NCBI GenBank assembly: GCA_963969495.1
Contig: OZ018328.1
Location: 128,480,045-128,544,044 of the forward strand
From: Ceratothoa steindachneri
Lineage: Eukaryota > Arthropoda > Malacostraca > Isopoda > Cymothoidae
Length of the DNA: 64,000 nt
Direction: 5' to 3'
This document shows positions 34,307 to 46,674 of this stretch, piece after piece. The notes under the pieces were generated by a model. It did not search any database and was not told the origin of the DNA. It saw only the letters and a program-made list of their open reading frames with translations. Positions within the stretch are counted from its first letter, which is position 1; every line of letters begins with the position of its first letter. The translations under genes and the position numbers were made by a program.

Positions 34307-34790
34307 GGTTTTGTTGAGATGCGCAACCGTCAAAAATTCTGGAAAGAAAATCATCTTCAGTGATGAGACCCAATTTCACTTGAGTGGTCTTGTCAATAAA
34401 CAGTACTGCTGGATTTGGGGAAAAGAAAATCCTTGAATAATGCAAGAGCATGAAATGCATTCACTGAAAACGAATATGTGGTGTGGTTTGGGGGGAGGTG
34501 GAGTGCTTGGACCATTCTTCTTTGAAGATGTTGATAGAGCAGGATATAGCCACCTGCCACACTTCGCACAAAATATGTGCTTTACTGTACGAAAAATTTC
34601 CGCAACGAGTGATATCCTTTTATGGTGACCAAGAATGGCCACCAAGGTCCTGCGATATTACCACTTGTGATTTCATCTTATGGGGTTACGTGAACTCACC
34701 GGTATACGCCAAAAAACTATGCACGATTCCTTAATTCAAGGCTGAAATCAGACGTGTGTTTGGTGGCATCGAGTCAACAAGGGACTGCGA
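34306..34790 (+). pseudogene. Tc1/mariner-superfamily transposase relic
   Basis: The plus strand reads KIIFSDETQFHLSGLVNKQY with the first catalytic Asp (about 34361), then CWIWGKENP. After a stop it reads MWCGLGGGGVLGPFFFED (VWCG-GVIGPYFFE in intact relatives). A deletion joins this to QDIATCHTSHKI with the second Asp (about 34541). The frame then continues RVISFYGDQEWPPRSCDITT, CDFILWGYVNSPVYA and FKAEIRRVFGGIE, including the third acidic position. The motif spacing fits the DD(n)D transposases of this superfamily. Frame changes make it nonfunctional. The retrotransposon that follows may have inserted at about 34780. Confidence 0.75.
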
Positions 34791-35340
34791 AGAAAGCACG
34801 TACGCGGCTGAAAATTAACCGCTCCAGATTGGAGCGCATTGACAGTGCCAACCACCTCAGTGGAGCAAAGGATGTCAGGGCCCGTCGGTCCTTGCCTCCT
34901 AACATTTTGCAATCGTGCGCTAATAGCCTTGACGGATGTCGGTTCACCAGCATTAGGTAAAAACGAACCTCGAATGAGATCTGTGATGTCTCGCTAGGGA
35001 GCAAATAAATCCTCCCCTCCCCATGACATGGACATGGTCCCTGTGATGCATCTACCTCAGATGGTAGTATCTTCCATAGGGTTATCCCGAGCTCTGTGCC
35101 AGGCACAGAACCCGTGTCTGCCCCTATGTAAGCTCCTCCTGAGACGGTTTGGGTCTCTGACGCCTCACAAGAAAAGGAGGGATCTCCTCAATCGGCTGGT
35201 GCTCCTTTGATAGGTAGGACATTCTCCATTTCGGAAAGGGATCTTGCCGAGGCAGGTCCATCTGGCCTAGGAGCTCCTGCCCCTGCCGGCGGCTATAGAA
35301 GCGGGTTCATTCCCCGTCCTCCTTCCTAAAGAGAAAAAGA
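34790..35340. other. 5' region of the non-LTR element
   Basis: This GC-rich leader has no sustained coding frame. The overlapping ORFs on both strands (34754-34960, 34774-35106 and 35028-35210) show no motif and look like composition artefacts. An internal promoter would be expected here for this class, but no core motif was identified. Confidence 0.4.
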
Positions 35341-35353
35341 ATAAAAAAATAAA

Positions 35354-36900
35354 ATGAAAACACAGGGTTCCTCTCCATCCCCGGAGGCAGCGGTAACGGA
35401 CAGATCTGCTGCCGTTTCGGTAAGCGACCAAACCAAGATCGGCACGCCGACCCCGTTTCTCTCCTGCATGAGGAGTCCCAAACGAAAACAAGAACTGCAC
35501 AGAGCGGAGCCTCTATTACGTCAAGACCCCTCATTCAGAGGCTATCTGGCATTTTCAAGATCGTTGGCTTCAACGGCTTCCCTTTTATTCGCTCAACTGA
35601 TAGCAGCATGTTGGCTAAGGGTAACATGATCCATCATAGGAGAGCTTTAACTAGTGTAATTACTAGAGAGCCAAAGGTGACCCGTTTCGCGCACGGGAGC
35701 CTTTTTGCGTTTGCGTTAAATCCGTCCGAGGCGGACATGATTAGTGCCCTTTGGACACTAGATGGAACGCCTGTGAGTGCAACGCCGTACTCTACCATGA
35801 AGTTTGTGAAAGGAGCAGTTTATCAGGGGGAAACTTTTGGATTGCTCCTTATATGACATCACCTTAGAGTTGGCCAACCATGGAGCGGTCAAGGTCAAAC
35901 GTGTGATGAGAAAACAAAGAGGGACCTCGAGACCCAGTCTCGTCACGTTTGACTCTGACAAGCTCCCTGAGTCGGTGCGTGTCGGTTAGTATCGCTAACG
36001 CGCGAAGGCATTGGTGTCGCTGCTGCAGAGGTGCTACTACTAGTACCATTTCGGCCAAACTAATGGCCCCTGTAGACGCGCAAAGTCGTGGTTACCTGAA
36101 GTCTGTGTAAGTTGTTACAAGGCCACACACGATAAGTCCAAATCGTATGTGGCCAAGTGTATCAATTACGGAAAGCCGGATCTCATTCCTTCGAATCAAT
36201 GGGGTGCGTATCTTATTGATAAAGAAATCCTGGCCGTTCAGGCCCATGATCGTACATATCTCATTTGTCGAGGCTAAGGAATAACTCTCCTGGCCCTGCC
36301 TGGAATGTCCTATACCTCAATGTTAAGAAAGACACCCTCTGTTCCTGGCCCCTCCAGGTCAACGATTACGGTCGTTTTCGCGCCCATTCGGAACCCTTTT
36401 ATGTGTTCTACCCAGCCCGGGCGCTCTCATGGTAAAGCTGGTGGCACAAAGGGTTTACACCGAGCACAGGCTGGAACCAGGGCTCCATTCCCTTCCCTCA
36501 GGGTAACCGTTTCCCTTAAGGCGAAACGGCCACGCGCCTCCACTAAATCGTTAGACTCACAGGAGCTAACACCCCTAAAGATGGGAGGATGTTCGTGAGG
36601 CCATCTACTGGGGTTCCTATAGCTGCCTCCCAAAAAGAGGACAGCATTAAAGGAGGTTCAGCTCCCTCGCCCACACCCAGTGATAGGCTGGGTGTCTCGG
36701 AGAGGGTAGATCGAACAAAAAAGGTAACCCCGCCTCCAAAGCGTAAGGTTTCTAGGAGGAAGAAAGAAAAGAATCGCATAGCGAGCCCAAGCTACCCAGA
36801 TAAGTCCTTGAAGGCGACAGCGCCTTCAGCACATTGTCCAGCCAACAGCGCCCGGAGTTCTGCCTTCGAGAAGCGTACGGCCATTCCCGTGAGGGTCTTC
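35354..36900 (+). pseudogene. ORF1 (gag-like, CCHC zinc knuckles) of the non-LTR element
   Basis: The frame opens MKTQGSSPSPEAAVTDRSAA. After frame changes it reads DGTPVSATPYSTMKFVKGAV, then LVTFDSDKLPESVRVG, the segment that precedes the knuckles in I/Jockey ORF1 proteins. A decayed first knuckle spans RCYYxYHFGQTNGPCR (about 36030-36085). Further Cys/His remnants follow in KSWLPEVCVSCYKATHDKSK, and KCINYGKPDLIPSNQ (about 36155-36200) is a knuckle with one Cys changed to Tyr and the His to Asp. A Pro/Ser/Lys-rich tail including PPKRKVSRRKKEK lies at 36730-36775. ORF1 proteins bind element RNA. Multiple frameshifts inactivate this one. Confidence 0.7.
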
Positions 36901-36999
36901 TCTTCGAAGAGGGCTAGGCCTGGAAGGCATATTGATTCCATGGAGTTGCCGCAGACTCCGGGTCAACTGGAAGGAGAAGCGGAGGCTCATCTCCTCCCG

Positions 37000-39356
37000 T
37001 TAGCTATCTTGTTGCAGGAGACCATGCCGGGGGCTTCGTGCCCCCTGCCTCCCCTTCAGGGGTATAAGGGTTTTTCGACCCAACCACCGCGGGATTGGGG
37101 CCGGGCAAGCGAATTTCTCCGTTCTTCTCTTCGTTTTAGATATTTTTCTCTTGCTCGGATCCGCCAAGGGTAAACACTCAATCTGAGGAGACTACTTAAT
37201 TAATTTAAGGGGTCAAGTCCTTGCGGATCTGATCGACGAGCTGGAGATATGTGTTCTAAATATGGATGAGTTTACGCATCACTGACCGAGAACCGTTTCA
37301 TTTTCCTGTCAGGATCTATCATTGTGCTCTCCGGATGCCCTGCTTGATTTTAGGTGGGACGGGGGTGCGGCGATAATCTCCATGATAGTGATCACTTTTC
37401 AATCCAAGTATAATTTTCGGGGTTGCTGCCGCCCGAGAGCCCGTCCAGGAGGTGCTTGGCTGCGAGCGCCGTGGTTCGCAATTCATGAAATGACTGATTT
37501 CTCTCTCTCAATCGAGGAGTTTAGGGCGGTAGATGAGGCCGTCGAGCTCTTCTCCGGCAACCTCATCGGCGTGGGCCTTACTACTATTCCTAGAACGTCT
37601 AGCCGTTTTGCACGCCAACCGCTCCCATAGTGGTCAATAGAGTGTGAGACGGCCCGTACACAGAAGTCTAATGCCTATTTGCGCTATGAGCACCGCCCGA
37701 ACGACTTCATTGTCGGTAAATTTCATCGAGCTAGGGATAGGTTTAGGTCTATTTCAAAGCTTTCCTGCCGCTCTTGTTTGCGAGCATACGTGTCTTCAAT
37801 TCACGGGAAGAAGACCACCTTTAGCAGAGGTGGAGAGGGGGAAGTCAAAATGATTCGGGGCAAGTTTTCGAAGGATCCGTCCCATTCCCTAGAAGAATGA
37901 GACAGCAATCTCGGACCCTGCGTCCTTGGAGAAATCTTTCGTGACCGCTTTGTCCACATTCTCTAGACGAGATGTTGCTTCATCAGCATTCAATGAGCGT
38001 CGTGATGTCGCGTAAGGCCGCCAGCTGGACTCTACCTCTAGAGGCAGAGAACCCTTCAACGATAGGTTTACTTTGAGTGAGTTGCGTTTCTCTTTCTCTT
38101 TTCGTGCACGGACAACGCCTATGGTCCAGACGATGTCCCGTACGCTATGCTTCGATACCTGGGTGAACGAGGCATGGCCTTTCTCTTAGATTTTTTTTAA
38201 CGTCCTGCGCAAGCAAGTTGATGGAGAAATTGTTAAATGCTAGAGTAGCCTTCTTTCTGGAGAGCGGAGCCATCTGTCTTCTGCACAGTGCGGATTCTGC
38301 AAGTTCCTCTACAATTTGGGTGCTCTTCTCCGACTTGAAAATGCCATCTGGGAGGTCTTCCTTCGCAGACAGCATTAAGCCACGGTATTTTTCGACATGG
38401 AGAAGGCCTATGTTACCGCATGGCGATTGGGTTTCATGGAGACTCTCCACACATTGGGGGGGGAGGGGACACCTCCCAATCTTGATATCTGAATTTTTGC
38501 GAGCTCATCATTTCCGCAGATGGTTGGGGGAAGCCATCTATAGCCCAATGGAGCAGGAAGAGGGTGTCCCGCAGGGAAGTGTCCTCTGTATCACACTCTT
38601 TGCTCTGAACATTAATAGCATCACTTTGGGGCTGCCGGAAGATGTTCTCGCTACGTTCTACGTGGACGACCTTTCGATCTCTTTTGGCGTGGCCTATATG
38701 CTAAATCTGGACTCCAACAGTTATTAAACCATGTCTCTTTATATGTCGAAGCGTACAAGCTTCGGTTTCGTTTGGCCAAGACTAAGGTGGTGCACTTCTT
38801 CCGCCATTCGAGGCTTCACCCTGACACAGATTTCTTTCTAAATGGGGTTCACATGGAAGTGCTAGACCGCACCGTTTCCTTTGTCTTGTGATTGACCGAC
38901 GCCTTACCTGGGAGGCAAATATTTGCAGGCTTAGGGTCTCTTATACCCGTGCCATGGACATTCTTTTTTCCGTGACGTTCAGTGCCTAGGGCGCTGAGGG
39001 GAACTTAATTGCGTGTCATTGTGCCGTGACTGTTCCCATGGACCTACCTTCCAATTCCGTGACGGGTTCAGGCTGCCTTCTGTCGTCTTCAAATTGGACA
39101 CACTCACGGGACGCACCGCCATTTGATGGATCATTCGCTTGCGCCATACTCTGAAGACTGCGTTGTCTCCCTGACTGTTCAGCACATTTTTGTTAAATGT
39201 TCTAGTCTGGGTGATCTTCGCGCACGTTACCTGCCCCGGTACCGGCACGAACCTGGTCGCTACTATTTGTCCCTTGTACTCGGGAAGGATTCGTGCAGAG
39301 CGACCTGTGAACTTTACGACTTTTTGGAGGAGGTTGGCTTCCTACACTTTATTTAA
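37000..39356 (+). pseudogene. ORF2 (endonuclease and reverse transcriptase), broken
   Basis: LLQETMPGASCPLPPLQGYK (about 37010-37070) is the QET motif of an APE-type endonuclease. Its N-terminal part is missing and runs straight from ORF1 tail sequence. LSLCSPDALLDFRWD (about 37320) matches the endonuclease end, and QPLPWWSIECETA (about 37620) the linker. The reverse transcriptase begins DNAYGPDDVPYAMLRYLG (38117) and shows FFDMEKAYVTAWR (about 38390), where the usual second Asp is Val. It continues EEGVPQGSVLCITLFALNIN (38560) and FYVDDLSISF (38660), with the catalytic YVDD intact. RNase H is almost all deleted, and the C-terminal LTVQHIFVKCSSLGDL block ends at 39356. At least six frame breaks are present. 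Confidence 0.8.
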
Positions 39357-39639
39357 CTCTTTTTGTGAGTTTTTGTAGGTGGCATGTCCCTGCGCCGGCG
39401 GGCCTACCCCCAACGCCGGAGCATGCTTCCTTCTTGTTAAGTTTTCTTTTGTTTTCTTTTGATTTGGGTTATTTTTTTTACTCCAGCATTTTTATCGTTG
39501 TTAATTGTTAATTACATAGTTATTTCTTTTTAATATAGCCTAGAAGGAAGCTGTGATATCAGTACGGCGACCTCTGCCCTGGTAGGCAGTTACCATATGG
39601 GCTCCTAAAATTATAAAAACAAACAAAATCTCTTGTGTC

Positions 39640-40660
39640 TATTTAATCTTCAAATAACAGCCTCTATCTTTGTGAGAAAGAAAGAGGAAAGGATGCATAT
39701 ACATCAAAGCAAGAAGAGAGGATCCGCAAGAGCTCAAAAAAGTCACTAAAATAGGGATCATCGATTGCTATAGGTGGGTCTGTAATGGTAGGCTATGAAT
39801 TTTAAATGAGAAGATAAAATATTAATTAAATTTCCATGCAGGCGGTTTGGGAAGTAGACATGTTAAGAGATGTAGTAAAATTCAAATATGTCCAGAAGCC
39901 GGTAATATAGCAGAATATGGTAGGAGATGTTGAAAGCACCAAGCCTAAGAATGATTAAAGTCGTAGTGGAATAGATCACACACAACTACATGTATGGCTT
40001 GGAAAGGTAATCCTTTAGAAAAGCAAAGTATTTTTACAGAATACTTCTAGACAGAGTTTGTATGTATGAAGCGTTCGTATACATTCCTGAGATTGTACCC
40101 GCTGTTGATACATGATGGACAAAAGTGAGAATTAGAGACTAACTAACTCCCTTTAAAATGGAATGCACCTCCACCTGTGGCTGCAAATATATGGTTCTAA
40201 CTTCTTAAAAATAGGCCACACAAGAGGGCGACAGGCATAGCATAAGCGAACATCCTGCAGCTGCCATCTATAAGATTGCATCCATTACAGGCCTCATGGC
40301 CAAGAGGAGGATATGTAACTATGTATCATACACACATTTTTAGTTCCTTTATCTTCGCTATTTTTTAAAGATCTATCTTTACAAACATTGTGCATGAAGT
40401 GTTCTCCTTTGGTTTTTGTTTGAAAAAATTATATATATCTATGATTATACTGGAGTTGGTTTTATATGAAGAAATAGACATTGATTGGTCATGAGCCATT
40501 TGCTATTCAACATTGTTGCAGTCTGAAAAGAGTCTGAAGAAATTAGTAAAACGTAAATACTTTTTAACTATTTGCATATTAAATTTCTGCAGTTAAGTCC
40601 TTAAATATAGCCCTTTTTAAGGCTTTTCAGAGGGGATGACTGAGGTTCATAAAAAATATA
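39640..40660. other. AT-rich non-coding stretch, nothing recognised
   Basis: The sequence downstream of the retrotransposon does not continue the Tc1/mariner relic in any way I can recognise. Confidence 0.4.
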
Positions 40661-40663
40661 AGT

Positions 40664-40912
40664 TTGTATAAGGTTGTCCCAGATATCGACTCTCTTTCGA
40701 CGGCGTTGTGTACGAAAGCTCTTCCTCAAATACAAAAGGAAGAAGAAAGGTTCCATCTTTTAAAATTAATGAGACAAGAAGCTGTTGAGACATGTTCTAG
40801 CCTTCTCGACCAGGTAAAATACTGTCCTGGACTTTTGCTTGACAGCGATAGGCTAAAGGAACCAAGGATAATTTCTGGGACAATCGTTATGAATATAATA
40901 GAGCCAGCTTAG
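40664..40912 (+). CDS. Unassigned 82-codon ORF with protein-like composition
   Basis: The frame reads VVPDIDSLSTALCTKALPQI, then EEERFHLLKLMRQEAVETC, SSLLDQVKYCPGLLLDSD and RLKEPRIISGTIVMNIIEPA before a TAG. It is leucine- and charge-rich, seems amphipathic helical, and differs from chance ORFs in this AT-rich region. I cannot name a family. It could be one exon of a host gene or a piece of a mobile-element protein. No good splice sites were found at its edges. Confidence 0.3.
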   Translation: MYKVVPDIDSLSTALCTKALPQIQKEEERFHLLKLMRQEAVETCSSLLDQVKYCPGLLLDSDRLKEPRIISGTIVMNIIEPA

Positions 40913-40919
40913 AACTGAT

Positions 40920-43900
40920 CTCATTAAAGGACCATGCAACGCTCTGATGTTTGTATTATTGGGCGAATTATATGATGAAAACAGTTATGTTGAATGCTTA
41001 AACATCTCTTCAATTAAGTAAAGAGATCAGAGCGAAATGTATCCCCTTTACTTCTTTAACCATTTAGAAGCCCCATAACGCTCAACCTGAGTATATATTA
41101 TGTCCCTTAAAGATGATACAAAGGAGATATATCCTAAAACCTTGGATTAAATGTTATTATTATCCGTATATAAGGATAATATCGAGAATGTTATTGTAAC
41201 CGTCATTTGTGGAAGTGTTTGTGTTTAATTGAATTCTATTGTTTTGAAGTATGAGTTTGCGAATTGGAATAGACATAATTTTGGTTTTCCGTGTTTGTTT
41301 ACAAAACCTAAGATTAGTTATTTTCCCTCGTGGTAAGCCAAACAAAGTGCTAATCAGTGAGACGGAAAAAAGACTTACGTAGGCGTAATGAAGTTGATAG
41401 GGAAAGGGCGTAGTCTCTCTCAACAAAGGGTGATGATGTGAAAATGAAAGAAAATTTGCAACAGCGAAAGAATTGATTAAAAAGAAGAATAAGCTAGAAG
41501 AGTGTGTAACCATCCAAGAGTTATAAGAATTTAATATCCCGACAGGCATAGTAGCACTTTTCAACGACTGAGCAAGTAGAAACTATTTGTATTGTGCTTC
41601 ATAAATATCACATATTTATACTAAAAATAAGTACCTAAGTAAATATAGACCTCAATATTATATAAGAATGATAAAATGAAGTCGAAATACATCATGGCTT
41701 TTTGAGAAATCACTTCCACAAATCATTATTTACAATTTATATGTGGAACTGTTTTCGGAACTTTTTTGCTCCCAGTAGGTACAAAGTGTTGTCATTGCAC
41801 CAATCTGCACTTTCGTTGAGATGCACAATCACTTCTTGGATCATAATTTAGAAATGTCATTAGAAAAATTGTAAGTTACGTAATCAGAAATTCTTGACCT
41901 GTCAAGAGAAAGTCTTTCAGATCTTTGCACTTTAGTCTTGTTTTGTATTTCCTGCTGATTTCTTCCCCTTGTCTCCTCCAACCTGTGAGATCTTCGAAAC
42001 TTAGGCTCATTTTGTGTGTGTTTTCAATTCTTATCTTCTTTCATTCAAGTTCTTGCTCTTTCTGCTCTTGATTTTCATTTTGTCTTATTTGTTCAATTGT
42101 GGTATTGTTACTTTGCAGCCTCAACTCCCTTTATTCTTCTGTGTCAACAAATCTCTGCCTCTCTTTTGCAATGGATGTATCAATAACAAAGTATTAAGTA
42201 TAACTAATGTAAGGGCTAAAGTATGCTCATGTTTTTATATATTATGGTTAAAGTATTACACAATATTGTGGACTATAGTGTTGCGGTCAGATGCAAGTTT
42301 GAATTTGTTATTTCAGGTCAACTATTACAGAATCTATTCTCTGCCCCTTGGGGCACCTTATACCCGTAACTCAAAGCTTTTTAATTCTATACAAATTATA
42401 TTGATGAAATCTTTCAAAATAAGTCATTGTGAAAGAAATTACTACAAACAGACCCACTTTTCGCCCCTAGAGGGTTCCCCATACCCCCTTCGCCCATATA
42501 TAAATAGCCTTAAATCTAATTTTGATCCAGATTGGTCCAGTAGATTTGACTTCCAAGGCACATATGTACGAGCTCCTTTTTAATATAGATGACTTTCTTA
42601 TTGCTCAATGTTGGCGTATCCTGTCTTTACAATAATTCTATTCTACGGCCTACATTACAAAAGTAGGTGTCATTTGAGGTTAATTGTATTCAAAAGGGGT
42701 CAAAATAAGGTTAAAATACTAACAACTAACACATGTCTCCCTACTTTATATTGCTCCGTATGTTTCATAGTATAAACTTCTATACCTAAATATCCCTCAA
42801 ACTGCATAATTTTTATTATTTGTGGATTTAAGTAAAAAAATAAATAATTAATTGCAGTCTTTTGAAGAAGACTTTTCCTTCCTTTGGTTATTTTCATTTC
42901 TAGTCAAATTTTTACTCCTCTTGCCTACGTACAATGACTCGTCTTCTGCTAACAAGAACGACTAAACTCACCGAAAATTTAAGAGAAAAATATTGGTTCT
43001 CAGATTACCTGAAACATGGAGATGAGTAATAATCAAAGAAAGACCTAAAACCTTCCTAGGAATAAATGAAAAAAGATATATCATTTCGAGCGAGCCGCTT
43101 TGAGCAAAAAATAGCTGCTGGGACCATAACAAAAATCTTTTACTCTCATAACACCGAAATTCCAAAACACGAAAATGAGAAAAAAGTATAAAAAAATAGG
43201 AAAAAAATTACAATGTTTATGATTAATTAATTTGCTAAAGAATTTTGTGATGTATTTAATATATATTCATATAAATATAACCACTATTTGACAGAGGTAG
43301 TTTCGGTATAACTTACAATCTTCAGCTGCACAATGAAAAGCCAGGAAAGACAAAACAAAAGGCTTCTATAGACAGAAGGAGAAGGAGGAAGATGCAGGGG
43401 ATGATAAATTGGGAAATGGAAGGAAGATACAGGCGCCCACAGCCCCGAACAAGAATCAGATAATGAAAAGGGGAAAAAATACAGGAGGTGATACACAAGA
43501 AAAGTCATAACAGACGGAAATGGGAAAGAATATGCCAGGGATACTAAACCAGAAAAGTTAAAAAAGGAAAGACGAAATAAGATACATGGGATGATAAAAC
43601 AGCAACAAAGTTATAAAAGAAAGAGAGAGGAAAGAATAGGCAGGGAATAAGCTACAAGAATTCATGAGAGAAAAATAATTTCATAATTTTAAATAACGGT
43701 TTGGGGCTTAATGAGTTTAGGTTGAATTTATTAAATTTAAAACTTCCCTCAGATGTAATAAGTTGTAATTTCTTCCATAAGTATTAAAAATTTTATGCAT
43801 ATTTTTAATATTTATCATATTTATATATTTGCTTTGATTTTTTTTAAATCTACTTCATGATAAAGAGGCAATTTCTCAAGGTGTGTAAAGACGCTACCAA

Positions 43901-44605
43901 AATTCATACTTCCGACATTTCCTCACATTTATTACATGAAATTAATTAAACATCAGATTATTCCTTATTTTTCCATCTTAAATTTTTCTTAAATTGCACA
44001 AGAAATTTTGAAAGCCAAAAGGATACATACTAATCTTTACAGCAAAACCCTTTAGTTTCAGAAGTTTGGGAAAAAAAAGTTAAAATTATGAAATTTCTGC
44101 TACATTTAATACTAAGAACATTATTACTATAATAAATATATTTTACTCAGAATGATAAATTGCTATAAACTATAGAATCTACATCATTTCAATAACAGCA
44201 ATAAGGTTATGTGCATCTTTGAAAAACACGGGACAAATGGAATATGCTCTGACAATTTGTGTGAAAACACTTCTTAATGCATTTATTTTGACACAAATGG
44301 AAATGTATCTAAGAATTTAAATTTGTTTTTGAACGCTCATAACTTTTACGTCAAGACCGAACAAAGAGTTGTTTGATTCAATTTCAAGAGTAAACTACTT
44401 TAAATTTTGAAGATTATTATAAGGCCAGTATGAAAATATATCATATACGACTCTTACTGAACCCAAAAGTGCCTGATGTTATTTAAGCGAAATTTCTTTT
44501 CAGAAATTTTCCAAAATTAATTGAAAAGATTAAGCAAACTGTGATTGACCATAAGAAGAATATGAAATCCTCGATCTAAGATTAGTTTCAAAATGAAAAT
44601 ATTAT
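40920..44605. other. AT-rich stretch, only doubtful ORFs
   Basis: The longest frame here, 42014-42583 (plus, 189 codons), is a T-rich run giving Phe/Leu/Tyr-rich sequence without a motif. The 134-codon minus frame at 41160-41564 is similar. Neither is listed as a gene. A purine-rich block with recurring GGGAAA and CCAGGAAAG-like pieces lies at about 43330-43660. No repeat unit was defined. Confidence 0.4.
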
Positions 44606-44612
44606 CTGTTAC

Positions 44613-45075
44613 ATATATATATATATATATATAGGGTTACAAAATGGTGTAGATTGCTTTATACAAATCATTTTAAATATACTCGCATAGGCATTCCAAA
44701 AATTAATTACTTTTAGCAGTTTTTTTTGGATTCTGTCAGGAAGTTTTTGAATCAAAGTATAAATATAAAAAGAACAACACCCGTTTACATATATGACTGG
44801 TAAATGAGTAGCAATCGCTTACCTGTAGAGAATCAGGAAGAGAGTGGGCAATATTTTCAAAATAATGAACCACAGTCAGACCAGATCTAGAGTTTTAAAA
44901 TATTTCAACCGGTTTTAAGAAACAGGTAGTGGTCTTCCAAGAATAAAAAACCTCGTACCTTGATCAGTAGGAACACCACCCCTCATTAAGAACAAGATCA
45001 GGCAAAATCCAGCAAGAAGTGCCAGATAACTTACTTATATTCATGGTTATCGTGATTTGTGCTGCATTTCCCTGG
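44613..45075 (+). pseudogene. Tc1-like element 5' part with helix-turn-helix remnant
   Basis: After a short (TA)n tract (44613-44633) the sequence GGGTTACAAAATGGTGTAG could be a terminal repeat. At 44860-45040 the plus strand reads IMNHSQTRSRVLKYFNRF, then ETGSGLPRIKNLVP, then SVGTPPLIKNKIRQNPARSA. This is the VxRxxKRFKETGS...RSxRTPxLIKxIRxNPxRSA pattern of the Tc1 N-terminal DNA-binding domain. In-frame stops are present. The catalytic domain is absent, so only the 5' portion survives. Confidence 0.6.
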
Positions 45076-45079
45076 TACT

Positions 45080-46670
45080 AAAGTGCAAATAAAAAATAAG
45101 TACATAGACATGGGAAACTAATCTCCTGCCTTATTATTTATAGCATTATTTCAAGAGATTTTCAGGACTATAAAGTTGGAACAAAAGGGAATGAAATTAA
45201 TGCTGATGGAATTATAGAAATCTTTCCTACAAATTTATAATGATTATCAATCACCACAGAATTTCCACAAATTAGTTACACAGTTTAGCAACAATTTAAC
45301 AGAGAAGTACAATACGTTAAAATTCTAATTATTTACTCAATTTTCAAGTATTTCATTCGAATAATTCTACATTTTTCTTTCAGTTCTATTGATTCTAACT
45401 ATATATTCATATTTCTTTTGTTTCAGTGACTTAATTCTTTATATTATTCCATCGAACGATTCAACATCGGATTTTTTACTATTAGAACGAGAATCTTTGG
45501 TATTTGAGTGTTTAGGTGCTGTAAATTTATTACATCTTTATTTCATTTGGATATATTTTTAATTGAGGAAAATAAAACAATGTAGCCAGTAAAAGAATTT
45601 TCCCTCATTCGTTAGAATGAATAGACAAACAAATATGGTAAACAATCAGATAAATAAAAATGCATTCGAGAACCAAAGCTTAAGGAAGAGAAAGACTACT
45701 ATATAAGACCTCATCAAAATCACATAAAGGAACGAAATAGGGAATAAGTCTCTAAAAACATGTCCTTGCGTAAGGAAAAGGTACTTCTAATACTTAGTAC
45801 CTAAGAGAATTATTTGACAAGGATTCATTTGGACAAGAAACAGGAGCCTTGCTATGGAGCCTATAAATGTGCAGTTAAGTAGAAAAAATTAAAGGTCGCC
45901 GGAACGAAAGTTCTCTTTGTCTTATAACTGTGCAACAATAAACACGTAACTGAAATCGTAAATTTACATATCTCACGATAGAAAGTAAAACGAGCGTGGC
46001 TCTTTGCCATACATCTATTCATGTGATGGTCGGACAAACATTTCAGATACCATTCGTTTTGGGCAATTTTCGGTAAGCACTTGTTTATTCCAAATTTCAT
46101 CCTGGAGTGATAAAAAAAACTATTTCTGGCAAAAGAAAAATATTTAGAAATATTTTATTTTTTTTACTTGCATTTAAATCTTGTCATGAGTGAAACTCGA
46201 ATTGCACCATTTTAATAAAGTAAAAGTTGAATAAAAAGGAAAATTGCGAGTTTGGATGTATACGTTCTCTGGGCTGTGATTTTAGCCGATTCCCTATCAA
46301 AATTCTATTTTTATCCTGCTACCAAACCAAAAGCTTACTATTCCATATCAAAAGAGTCGTCTGTTGTTAGGGGTCAATGTTAAATTAATGCACTTGTTTT
46401 TGTGGATATAATCGAGTTTGTACAAATAAATAAGTTTAGCATTTGGCAGGTTACAAGATATGCTTCGTCTTCGGATTAACTTCCACATACTCTTCTCTTA
46501 TCCCATTGTAAGGTCATCTTTTCATATTTCACTGTTAACTCTCATATCATTTCCAAGCCCAAACTAGTTCGTTCCTATCTTCATATGTTCCATTATGTTT
46601 ATAGTCGCATGCGAATCTATTCTGACTATGTCGGTTGGTCGGTCCCCGATTTGATTTTTTGGGTTTTTTG
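45080..46670. other. AT-rich non-coding stretch, nothing recognised
   Basis: The 79-codon minus ORF at 45861-46100 has no motif. Nothing else is supported. Confidence 0.4.
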
Positions 46671-46674
46671 TTCA

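Larger units (their letters stand above)
34780..39630 (+). mobile_element. 4.85 kb non-LTR retrotransposon (I/Jockey-like), decayed
   Basis: A GC-rich 5' region is followed by a gag-like ORF1 and an ORF2 with endonuclease, reverse transcriptase and C-terminal Cys/His region. It ends in a 3' untranslated part with GGCTCCTAAAATTATAAAAA near 39600. The 3' end closely matches the antisense copy at 15316-16122. Base composition is clearly richer in G and C than the host sequence on both sides, which makes the borders easy to see. Deletions within ORF2 remove part of the endonuclease and most of the RNase H domain. The exact 5' border (about 34780) is inferred from where transposase homology ends. 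Confidence 0.8.

Noticed and set aside
34754..35210. Overlapping ORFs on both strands in the retrotransposon leader
   Set aside because: GC-rich composition lowers stop frequency, and no ORF1 motif appears before about 35354.
36427..36779. Minus-strand ORFs of 68 and 78 codons
   Set aside because: They are shadows of the plus-strand ORF1 of the non-LTR element.
42014..42583. 189-codon plus-strand ORF, among the longest in the window
   Set aside because: It is dominated by T-rich codons giving Phe/Leu/Tyr runs, shows no motif or splice context, and is what a T-rich strand gives by chance.
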